Assembly: GCA_018657165.1 (NCBI GenBank)
Contig: JABHXS010000148.1
Location: 1 to 5,195 of the forward strand
Length of the DNA stretch: 5,195 nt
Origin: Nitrosomonadales bacterium
Lineage (GTDB): Bacteria; Pseudomonadota; Gammaproteobacteria; Burkholderiales; Methylophilaceae
Direction: 5' to 3'
Under the pieces are notes generated by a model. The model saw only the letters and a program-made list of their open reading frames with translations, searched no databases and had not been told where the DNA came from. Below are positions 1 to 5,195 of this stretch, piece by piece. The number at the start of each line of letters is the position of its first letter. The first letter of the stretch is position 1. A program made the translations under genes and the position numbers.

Positions 1-1322
1 CTAAGTTAAATCAACAGTTATTTTTAAAACAATTAAATTTCACATTAACAGATGGACAAAAAACAGTTTTAGAAGAAATACAAAATGATTTTATAAAAGG
101 CTTTCCAATGAACAGGCTTTTACAGGGGGATGTTGGGTGTGGCAAAACTGTCGTCGCAACAATGTCAGCAATTGATTGTATGGAAGAAGGATTCCAAGTC
201 GCATTTATGGCACCAACTGAAATTCTAGCGGAACAGCATTATGAAAAAATAAAGAATTGGTTTAAAGATATGTCATATCAAGTTTTATTATTAACTGGAA
301 GCATGTCAAAAAAGACAAAATTTGAGGTTTATCAAAATATAGAAAAGGGAATAGCTAATATTGTAATCGGAACTCATGCTTTATTTCAGGAATCAGTTAC
401 TTTTAAAAACTTAGGGTTGTATATAATTGATGAACAACATCGATTTGGTGTTGAGCAAAGAATGATGTTAAAAAATAATTTAAGAAAAAAGCAGGGATAT
501 GAGCCTCACCAGCTGATGATGAGTGCCACCCCAATTCCACGAACGCTATCGATGAGCTTTTTTGCTCATATGGATGTATCAACTATAAAAGAATTACCAG
601 GTGGGAGAAAGCCGATTACTACCAAGGTTTACTTAGATGACAAAAGAAAACAATTATTAAATGTAATAGATGAACATTGTAAAAAAAATAATCAAGTTTA
701 TTGGGTATGTCCTTTAATTGAGGAAAGCGAATTTTTAGATTTAGAAACAGTAAATGAAACTTATAAAGAATTAGTAACATATTTTGTAGATCAAAAGGTA
801 GGTTTGATTCACGGAAGAATGAAGGCAAATGAAAAAAAAGAAGTAATGAAAAAATTTCAACAGAACGAGATACAGATATTAGTTGCTACCTCAGTGATTG
901 AGGTGGGCGTAGATGTTCCTAATGCAACATTAATGATAATTGAGAATTCAGAGAGACTAGGTTTATCTCAACTACATCAGCTTAGAGGCCGTATAGGCAG
1001 AGGTGAAAAAAGTAGTTTTTGTATATTGCTATACAAAAATAAATTATCATCTTCTGCCAAGCAAAGATTAAAAATAATTTATGAAAACATTGATGGATTT
1101 AAGATTGCAGAAGAAGATTTAAAATTAAGGGGGCCAGGGGAGCTTCTTGGGTATAAGCAAAGTGGGATTCCAACTTTACGGTTTGCTGACTTAAACAGAG
1201 ATTTAGCAATTTTAGAAAATGCTAGAAATGATGCTGACTATTTAATAAAAAATGAAGACTCAAGTATTACTGAACATATGAAGCGTTGGTTAAGAAATTT
1301 TGAAGAGATAGTAGCTGTATGA
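1..1322 (+). CDS. recG: ATP-dependent DNA helicase RecG, 3' part (5' end outside window)
   Basis: RecG is a cytoplasmic superfamily 2 helicase/translocase that remodels stalled replication forks and Holliday junctions. The reading frame is open from the window edge (first full codon at base 3) and gives 439 residues of a protein usually near 690, so the N-terminal wedge domain lies upstream. The ATG at 108 is internal: the 35 residues before it match the family, including the GFPMNRLLQGD approach to motif I. Counting from base 3, the visible motifs are Walker A GDVGCGKT (42-49), MAPTEILAEQH (69-79), the DEQH box (143-146), SATPIPRTL (174-182), VATSVIEVGVDVPNA (294-308), QLHQLRGRIGRG (323-334) and the RecG-specific TRG region RGPGELLGYKQSG (376-388). 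Walker A has Cys where GSGKT is usual. The stop overlaps the ubiC start by 4 bases. The identification is secure from motif order and TRG. Confidence 0.97.
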   Translation, partial: KLNQQLFLKQLNFTLTDGQKTVLEEIQNDFIKGFPMNRLLQGDVGCGKTVVATMSAIDCMEEGFQVAFMAPTEILAEQHYEKIKNWFKDMSYQVLLLTGSMSKKTKFEVYQNIEKGIANIVIGTHALFQESVTFKNLGLYIIDEQHRFGVEQRMMLKNNLRKKQGYEPHQLMMSATPIPRTLSMSFFAHMDVSTIKELPGGRKPITTKVYLDDKRKQLLNVIDEHCKKNNQVYWVCPLIEESEFLDLETVNETYKELVTYFVDQKVGLIHGRMKANEKKEVMKKFQQNEIQILVATSVIEVGVDVPNATLMIIENSERLGLSQLHQLRGRIGRGEKSSFCILLYKNKLSSSAKQRLKIIYENIDGFKIAEEDLKLRGPGELLGYKQSGIPTLRFADLNRDLAILENARNDADYLIKNEDSSITEHMKRWLRNFEEIVAV

Positions 1323-1831
1323 GAATAAATTGGAAAAAAAGAATTCAAAAGGGTAATAGTTATGGCTTTCTTACCTTTAAAAATTCTATTACAAAGCAGA
1401 TTAGGAATAAAGCTAATTTGAAAATACAGCGTAATAAGGAATTTCCAAATAAAATTTTTAATGATGAAAAACTTTTTTTTAAAACAAACAGATCGGGAAG
1501 TTTGTTTTTAAGAGAGGTTTTAATTTATGCTGATGACAGACCTATTATTTATGCAAGGACTATTTTCAAGAAAAATTTAAGGCAACTTACTAGCATTGTT
1601 AAAAAATTAAATGATAATCCATTGGCAAATATAGTTTTTAAAAAAAAGACTTCACGTTCAGACTTTATTTTCAGTCATTTATCACCAAATCATAAATTAG
1701 CTAAAAAGTTAAATTTACAAAATATGGCAACAGAAAAAGTTATTGGAGCTAGGCGATCAAATTTTGAATGCAATGGAGAAAAAATTCTTTTAACAGAAAT
1801 TTTATTTAGAAATATTAATAGTTTTAAGTGA
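1319..1831 (+). CDS. ubiC: Chorismate lyase (chorismate-pyruvate lyase)
   Basis: UbiC splits chorismate into 4-hydroxybenzoate and pyruvate in the cytoplasm, the first committed step of ubiquinone synthesis. The 170-residue product is close to the E. coli length (165). Family landmarks seen are NSITKQI (22-28, like the SMTKRF region of E. coli), REVLIYADDRPIIYART (65-81), NPLANIVF (100-107), GARRS (143-147) and LLTEILF (158-164). By recalled alignment, Arg80 and Glu160 correspond to the E. coli active-site residues Arg76 and Glu155. The ATG lies in an ATGA overlap with the recG stop, with a modest AAGAG about 11 bases upstream, and the following ubiA overlaps in the same way. The protein is diverged and very lysine-rich, which fits the A+T-rich DNA. 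The ubiA neighbour strengthens the call. Confidence 0.92.
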   Translation: MRINWKKRIQKGNSYGFLTFKNSITKQIRNKANLKIQRNKEFPNKIFNDEKLFFKTNRSGSLFLREVLIYADDRPIIYARTIFKKNLRQLTSIVKKLNDNPLANIVFKKKTSRSDFIFSHLSPNHKLAKKLNLQNMATEKVIGARRSNFECNGEKILLTEILFRNINSFK

Positions 1832-2673
1832 ATAAAATTTTCTCTTTTATAAGTCTTGTCAGGCTAAATAAACCAATAGGCATTTTTTTACTTTTATGGC
1901 CAACTTTATGGGCATTATGGCTTTTAAGTAATGGTGTGCCGAACCTGAGAGTCTTAGGGATATTTGTTTTAGGGGTGATTTTAACAAGATCATTAGGGTG
2001 TGCAATTAATGACTTAGTAGATAGAAAAATTGATGCTAAAGTTTCTAGAACAAAAAATCGCCCATTAGCTTTAAAATTAATTTCTATTCACGAAGCTTTT
2101 TATTTAATTATAATTTTGGTAATCTTTTCTTTGGTATTAGTTTTTCAACTTAATATATATGCAATTAAAATAGCATCTATCGCTTTAATTCTTATTATTT
2201 TATACCCATTTACTAAAAGATTTTTACCGATACCACAAGCTTTCCTAGGCATTACTTTTGGTTTTAGTATTTTAATGGTTTCTGTTTCGGTACAAAGTCA
2301 AATTACACTTGAGGCATGGCTTTTATTTGTTGCTAATGCATTTTGGGTTTTGGCATATGACACTCATTATGCTGTTGCTGATATGAAAGATGATATGAAA
2401 ATTAAAATTAAGTCAGCGCCCCTAACATTTGGTAAAGCTACCATGAAAATTATTGCAAGCTGCTACTTAGTAGCTTTTTCTGTACTCATTCTCATCGGAA
2501 TTTTAAGTAATTATAGTTTTGTCTATTTTATTTTTCTTTTTATTGCTTTTTCAATAGCTTTAAATGTTTGGAAAAAATGTATTTTATTAGAATCAACTGC
2601 CAATTTTAATGCTTTTATATCAAATAATTATGTTGGATTTTTGATTTTTGTAGGTTTTTTATCACAATCATAG
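1828..2673 (+). CDS. ubiA: 4-hydroxybenzoate octaprenyltransferase
   Basis: UbiA is an integral inner-membrane prenyltransferase that attaches the polyprenyl tail to 4-hydroxybenzoate, the product of the upstream ubiC, during ubiquinone synthesis. The product is 281 residues (E. coli 290), mostly hydrophobic helices. The N-terminal LNKPIGIFLLLWPTLWALW (13-31) is typical. The first Asp-rich, Mg-diphosphate-binding motif is NDLVDRKID (61-69, with D62, D65 and D69); the second is DTHYAVADMKDD (178-189, with D178, D185, D188 and D189). YPFTKR (126-131) and the C-terminal NAFISNNYVG (261-270) also match. The start is GTG, overlapping the ubiC stop as GTGA. No in-frame ATG occurs before codon 150, so an ATG start would destroy the protein. 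No Shine-Dalgarno sequence is visible, which suggests translation coupled to ubiC. The tail length (octaprenyl or other) cannot be read from the sequence. Confidence 0.96.
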   Translation: MNKIFSFISLVRLNKPIGIFLLLWPTLWALWLLSNGVPNLRVLGIFVLGVILTRSLGCAINDLVDRKIDAKVSRTKNRPLALKLISIHEAFYLIIILVIFSLVLVFQLNIYAIKIASIALILIILYPFTKRFLPIPQAFLGITFGFSILMVSVSVQSQITLEAWLLFVANAFWVLAYDTHYAVADMKDDMKIKIKSAPLTFGKATMKIIASCYLVAFSVLILIGILSNYSFVYFIFLFIAFSIALNVWKKCILLESTANFNAFISNNYVGFLIFVGFLSQS

Positions 2674-2690
2674 AAAAAACCACTAATAAA

Positions 2691-2720
2691 TTGACAATTA
2701 ACATCTAAATAGACTAAAAT
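2691..2720 (+). promoter_or_regulatory. Predicted sigma-70 promoter of rplM-rpsI
   Basis: A perfect -35 hexamer TTGACA (2691-2696) is followed after 18 bases by TAAAAT (2715-2720), one mismatch from TATAAT. This places the transcription start near 2727 and leaves a leader of about 30 bases before the rplM ATG. The position between ubiA and a ribosomal protein operon supports it. It is the best promoter match in the window; the start site itself is inferred. Confidence 0.8.
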
Positions 2721-2743
2721 TCGCCTCTTGAATTAAATTTATT

Positions 2744-2747
2744 AAGG
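2744..2747 (+). promoter_or_regulatory. Ribosome binding site of rplM
   Basis: AAGG lies 10 bases before the ATG at 2758, with a second purine run (AAGAGA, 2752-2757) directly against the start codon. This is one of the few recognisable Shine-Dalgarno-like sequences in the window, in keeping with a highly expressed gene. Confidence 0.5.
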
Positions 2748-2757
2748 TAATAAGAGA

Positions 2758-3189
2758 ATGAAAACTGTTTCTGCTAAATCCCATGAAGTCAAAAGAGACT
2801 GGCTCTTGGTTGACGCAAAAGATGCAATATTGGGAAGACTAGCTAGTGGCATAGCGCACAGGCTAAGAGGTAAACACAAAGCTATCTACACACCCCATGT
2901 TGATACAGGTGATTATATTGTTGTCATAAATGCAGAACAAATAAAAGTGACTGGCAATAAAGCTGAAGATAAAATTTATCACCGACATACAGGCTTCCCA
3001 GGTGGCTTATATTCAACAAATTTTACAAAGCTTCAAGCAAGGTTTCCAGGTAGGGCGTTGGAAAAAGCAGTTAAAGGCATGTTGCCAAAAGGCCCTTTGG
3101 GTTATGCGATGATAAAAAAAATGAAGGTCTACGCGGGAAATGACCATCAACATTCAGCTCAGCAACCACAGCTGATAACAATTAAATAG
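2758..3189 (+). CDS. rplM: 50S ribosomal protein L13 (uL13)
   Basis: L13 is an early-assembling protein of the large ribosomal subunit that binds 23S rRNA. The 143-residue product matches the usual bacterial length (142 in E. coli). Diagnostic segments are VDAKDAILGRLAS (18-30), LRGKHKAIYTPHVDTGDYIV (36-55), INAEQIKVTGNKAEDKIYHR (57-76), HTGFPGGL (77-84) and the signature MLPKGPLGYAMIKKMKVYAG (108-127), ending in HSAQQP. The ATG follows a strong promoter and a Shine-Dalgarno-like AAGG. It is paired with rpsI 8 bases downstream, the near-universal bacterial arrangement. In E. coli L13 represses translation of its own operon through the mRNA leader; whether that holds here is unknown. The gene is visibly less A+T-rich than its neighbours, as expected for a conserved, highly expressed gene. 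Confidence 0.99.
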   Translation: MKTVSAKSHEVKRDWLLVDAKDAILGRLASGIAHRLRGKHKAIYTPHVDTGDYIVVINAEQIKVTGNKAEDKIYHRHTGFPGGLYSTNFTKLQARFPGRALEKAVKGMLPKGPLGYAMIKKMKVYAGNDHQHSAQQPQLITIK

Positions 3190-3191
3190 GA
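3188..3191 (+). promoter_or_regulatory. Ribosome binding site of rpsI
   Basis: AGGA overlaps the rplM stop codon and lies 6 bases before the rpsI ATG at 3198. It is the best-placed Shine-Dalgarno sequence in the window and supports that start. Confidence 0.65.
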
Positions 3192-3197
3192 TAGTTT

Positions 3198-3590
3198 ATG
3201 ATAGGTAAATATTATTACGGGACAGGCAGAAGAAAAAGCTCAATAGCTAGGGTCTTTATTCAGCCTGGTAAGGGAGTTATCATTGTTAATAACAAGCCTG
3301 TAGAAGAATATTTTTCTAGGCATACTTCACAAATGGTTCTCAAACAACCTTTAGAATTAACAGAAAACCAAACTGCCTTTGATATAAAGGTTAACGTAAC
3401 AGGTGGTGGTGAATCAGGTCAGGCTGGAGCAGTTAGACATGGAATTACACGCGCACTTCTTGATTATGACGAAGCATTGAAACCTGAACTTTCGAAAGCA
3501 GGTTTTGTAACTCGTGATGACCGTGAAGTTGAACGAAAAAAAGTGGGCCTTAGAAAAGCAAGACGACGTAAACAGTTTTCGAAGAGATAA
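3198..3590 (+). CDS. rpsI: 30S ribosomal protein S9 (uS9)
   Basis: S9 sits in the head of the small ribosomal subunit, with its basic C-terminal tail reaching towards the P-site tRNA anticodon stem-loop. The product is 130 residues, the same length as E. coli S9. Clear family segments are YYGTGRRKSSIARVFI (6-21), KGVIIVNNKPVEEYF (25-39), the glycine-rich VTGGGESGQAGAVRHGITRAL (67-87, conserved core GGGxSGQAGAxRHGI) and the tail RDDREVERKKVGLRKARRR (106-124), finishing QFSKR with the conserved terminal Arg130. The last gene of the rplM-rpsI operon, it is followed within 20 bases by a strong terminator. The start is fixed by the AGGA site and by the family N-terminus. Nothing unusual is seen. 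Confidence 0.99.
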   Translation: MIGKYYYGTGRRKSSIARVFIQPGKGVIIVNNKPVEEYFSRHTSQMVLKQPLELTENQTAFDIKVNVTGGGESGQAGAVRHGITRALLDYDEALKPELSKAGFVTRDDREVERKKVGLRKARRRKQFSKR

Positions 3591-3606
3591 TGTTTACCAA
3601 AAAAAT

Positions 3607-3633
3607 AAGAGCCGCTTTAGCGGCTTTTTTTTT
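3607..3633 (+). terminator. Rho-independent terminator of rplM-rpsI
   Basis: The G+C-rich stem AGCCGC (3610-3615) pairs with GCGGCT (3620-3625) around a TTTA loop, followed by an unbroken T run to 3633. The stem can extend outward through G-T and A-T pairs to about 3607/3628. It begins within 20 bases of the rpsI stop and separates the ribosomal operon from argC. The opposite strand also has a T-rich stretch after the hairpin, so it could act in both directions, but no opposing gene is present in the window. Confidence 0.93.
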
Positions 3634-3673
3634 AGGTATAGTTTTTATAAATAAAAGATTAAAATAGAAAAAT

Positions 3674-4711
3674 ATGAAGAAAAATTTGAGAGTAAGTATA
3701 TTTGGGGGGACAGGCTATACAGGGGTTGAGCTTATAAGGTTGCTTCTGAGCCATCCATATGTTGAGATTTATCAAATTACATCTAGAAAAGATAAAGGCA
3801 AAAGAGTAGATGAAATTTATCCATCATTCAGAGGAATATTAGATAATTTATTTGTGTCTCCTGAAGATGCAGATCTTAAAAATGTAGATTTAGTATTTTT
3901 TGCTACGCCAAATGGGATAGCGATGAATTATGCGGATGATCTTATTTCTAAAGGAAAAAAGGTCATTGATTTAGCCGCTGACTTTAGAATAAAAGATAAG
4001 TCAGTATGGGAAAAATGGTATGGAATGAGACATAAATCACCAAATTTGATTGATGAAGCTGTCTACGGACTGCCTGAAATCAATAGAGATAGCATTAAAA
4101 AATCACAACTAATAGCCAACCCCGGATGTTATCCAACAGCAATTCAATTAGCACTTATTCCTCTTCTTGAAAAAAAGCTAATTAATCCATCTAATATAAT
4201 TGCCGATGCTAAATCCGGAATCAGTGGCGCTGGAAAAAACCCAGAATTAAAACTCCTAATGTCAGAGGCGGAGGAGGATTTTAAAGCATATGGTATAGGC
4301 GGGCATAGACACCTTCCAGAAATAGAAGAAAATTTAACTAAGGTTTGTGGAGAGAACGTAACATTAACGTTCGTTCCCCATTTGGTACCCATGGTTAGAG
4401 GTATTTTTGCAACCTTATATGTTGAATGCATTAAAGATTTTAAGGCGCAAGATATTTTTAATTCTTTTTACGTGAACGAGCCTTTTGTAGACATAATGAA
4501 TGCTGATGTATGCCCAAATACCAAGTCAGTGAGAGCGTCAAATTTTTGTAGAATATCTTTTCATAAAGAGGAAAACAGTAATAGACTAATAATTTTCTCA
4601 GTAATTGATAATCTCATGAAAGGGGCTGCGGGTCAGGCAATTCAAAATATGAATATAATGATGGATTATCCTGAGACTTCTGGTATAAGTCATATTCCGA
4701 TAAACCCTTAG
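3674..4711 (+). CDS. argC: N-acetyl-gamma-glutamyl-phosphate reductase
   Basis: ArgC reduces N-acetyl-gamma-glutamyl phosphate to N-acetylglutamate semialdehyde with NADPH, the third step of arginine (ornithine) synthesis, in the cytoplasm. The 345-residue product is of the usual full-length type (E. coli 334). The N-terminal NADP-binding fold shows FGGTGYTGVELIRLLLSHP (10-28); FFATPNG (75-81) and DLAADFR (99-105) follow. The catalytic Cys152 is in IANPGCYPTAIQLALIPL (147-164), after VYGLPEINR (130-138). KSGISGAGK (180-188), GGHRHLPEI (209-217, carrying the catalytic-site histidine), VPHLVPMVRGI (234-244) and DNLMKGAAGQAIQNMNIM (312-329) complete the signature. The ATG at 3674 gives the right N-terminus, six residues before the Rossmann strand, but has no clear Shine-Dalgarno sequence. 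The gene follows a terminator, so its own promoter is expected in the 40-base gap, yet none is convincing. The next gene starts 15 bases after the stop. Confidence 0.97.
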   Translation: MKKNLRVSIFGGTGYTGVELIRLLLSHPYVEIYQITSRKDKGKRVDEIYPSFRGILDNLFVSPEDADLKNVDLVFFATPNGIAMNYADDLISKGKKVIDLAADFRIKDKSVWEKWYGMRHKSPNLIDEAVYGLPEINRDSIKKSQLIANPGCYPTAIQLALIPLLEKKLINPSNIIADAKSGISGAGKNPELKLLMSEAEEDFKAYGIGGHRHLPEIEENLTKVCGENVTLTFVPHLVPMVRGIFATLYVECIKDFKAQDIFNSFYVNEPFVDIMNADVCPNTKSVRASNFCRISFHKEENSNRLIIFSVIDNLMKGAAGQAIQNMNIMMDYPETSGISHIPINP

Positions 4712-4726
4712 ACATTAAAAAATAGT

Positions 4727-5083
4727 ATGAAAAAAAATAATAAACCACATTATTTGGTTAGAAAAAAACCATACATTCAAACAAGGGCAAATTGGCCTAT
4801 TAATGTAATTTTCTCTATTTTATTTCTAATTTTAGGGGCTGGTAGTACTTATTATTTTCTCGATGGTGGAAAATTTACAAAAGTTTATGGGCAATTAATT
4901 GAGTTACAAAACCAAAATTATGAAAAAAATAATGAAAATTTAAAAATTAAGTTAGATTTGGAAAAAAATGATATTTCTATGAAGAAATTGTCAGCCGACA
5001 ATAAAGAGCTAAAAGAAAACAATAATAAATTAAAGGAAGATATTATGTTTTATGAGAAAATGTTAGGAAAAAGAAAAAAGTAA
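4727..5083 (+). CDS. Short membrane-anchored coiled-coil protein, DUF6776-like
   Basis: No function is known to me. The 118-residue product has a basic N-terminus (about 1-20, rich in Lys/Arg), one hydrophobic segment (about W23-F44) that should anchor it in the inner membrane, and then a charged, Asn/Lys/Glu-rich, probably coiled-coil stretch (about 54-112) lying in the periplasm by the positive-inside rule. It ends NNKLKEDIMFYEKMLGKRKK. The argC-to-bactofilin position and the L-x-E-D-[LI]-x-F-[FY]-E-x-[LM]-like end of the coil recall the betaproteobacterial DUF6776 family, whose members as I recall are about twice as long with a further C-terminal domain. That domain is absent here, so this is either a reduced or a truncated member. 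There is no Shine-Dalgarno sequence. It lies 15 bases after argC and 6 bases before the bactofilin gene, so all three are probably cotranscribed. The gene is convincing; the family assignment is tentative. Confidence 0.8.
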   Translation: MKKNNKPHYLVRKKPYIQTRANWPINVIFSILFLILGAGSTYYFLDGGKFTKVYGQLIELQNQNYEKNNENLKIKLDLEKNDISMKKLSADNKELKENNNKLKEDIMFYEKMLGKRKK

Positions 5084-5089
5084 TTTACT

Positions 5090-5195
5090 ATGCTTAGAAA
5101 AAAAAGAAGATTTGTTGCCATTACTACTTTAATTGACAAAGATATTGTCATTTCAGGAGACACCACTTATGTAGGAGGTATTAGGCTTGATGGAA
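5090..5195 (+). CDS. Bactofilin (polymer-forming cytoskeletal protein), 5' part
   Basis: Bactofilins are small beta-helical proteins that polymerise without nucleotide, often on the inner membrane, and act in cell shape, wall synthesis or polar organisation. Only the first 35 codons are in the window. After a short basic N-terminus (MLRKKRRF) come TTLIDKDIVISGDTTYVGG (12-30) and IRLDG (31-35). These fit the bactofilin opening pattern TLI(G)xxTxIxGDIxFxGGLRIDG, in which the first beta-helix strands end in the R-[IVL]-[DE]-G signature. The usual Gly after TLI is Asp here. The start at 5090 lies 6 bases after the stop of the coiled-coil gene and has no clear Shine-Dalgarno sequence. The frame is open to the window edge. 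The short, basic head before the beta-helix is normal for the family. The call rests on a short match plus the betaproteobacterial gene order. Confidence 0.85.
   Translation, partial: MLRKKRRFVAITTLIDKDIVISGDTTYVGGIRLDG

Noticed and set aside
108..110. ATG at 108 as the start of a short helicase gene
   Set aside because: The frame is open to the window edge and the 35 preceding residues match RecG just upstream of motif I, so this Met is internal.
619..828. Open reading frame of 69 codons on the minus strand inside recG
   Set aside because: It lies wholly within the strongly conserved helicase sequence, resembles no known family, and its composition is what antisense of lysine/glutamate-rich coding DNA gives.
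1471..1640. Runs of 6-8 A or T in ubiC as possible slippage or programmed frameshift sites
   Set aside because: The frame stays open through them, the conserved motifs continue in the same frame, and such runs are expected at this base composition.
4144..4431. Open reading frame of 95 codons on the minus strand inside argC
   Set aside because: It is antisense to highly conserved ArgC motifs, has no promoter or ribosome binding signal, and has no recognisable family features; it is a shadow.
5084..5089. A frameshift at the A-rich 3' end of the coiled-coil gene causing the apparent loss of its C-terminal domain
   Set aside because: The bactofilin gene starts only 6 bases after the stop, so there is no room for a remnant domain downstream. 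A simple frameshift cannot explain the short length; an internal deletion or a genuinely short protein is needed.
1..5195. A hidden mobile element, defence system, CRISPR array or non-coding RNA
   Set aside because: All stretches longer than about 85 bases are covered by recognisable core genes. No direct repeats, transposase, integrase or tRNA-like folds were seen by eye on either strand.

Overview
This window reads as an ordinary core-genome segment of a strongly A+T-rich proteobacterium, most likely a betaproteobacterium of the Methylophilales type (OM43 clade or Ca. Methylopumilus-like, with streamlined genomes). The order rplM-rpsI-argC-coiled-coil membrane protein-bactofilin is, from general knowledge, a betaproteobacterial arrangement. 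The low G+C, lysine/isoleucine/asparagine-rich proteins and very tight gene packing fit a small planktonic genome. The taxon is an inference; no marker here settles it.

Layout: every supported gene is on the + strand. (1) Positions 1-2673 hold the 3' part of recG (branch-migration helicase), then ubiC (chorismate lyase) and ubiA (4-hydroxybenzoate polyprenyltransferase). Each junction is a 4-base start/stop overlap (ATGA, then GTGA), so the three are probably one translationally coupled operon. UbiC and UbiA are the first two committed steps of ubiquinone synthesis. (2) Positions 2674-3633 hold a clear sigma-70 type promoter, rplM (L13), rpsI (S9) and a strong intrinsic terminator: a self-contained ribosomal protein operon. 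(3) Positions 3674-5195 hold argC (arginine biosynthesis), a short membrane-anchored coiled-coil protein, and the start of a bactofilin gene. They are closely spaced, on one strand, and probably cotranscribed.

No mobile element, CRISPR array, tRNA/rRNA, phage gene or defence system is visible, and there is no gene-free stretch longer than about 85 bases. Nothing amounts to a previously undescribed system. The most worthwhile follow-up is the short coiled-coil protein next to the bactofilin: it looks like a DUF6776-type protein that stops where the C-terminal domain would be expected to begin. Smaller points are the near absence of Shine-Dalgarno sequences outside the ribosomal protein genes, a GTG start for ubiA, a possible leader hairpin before rplM and a Ser-to-Cys change in the RecG Walker A loop.
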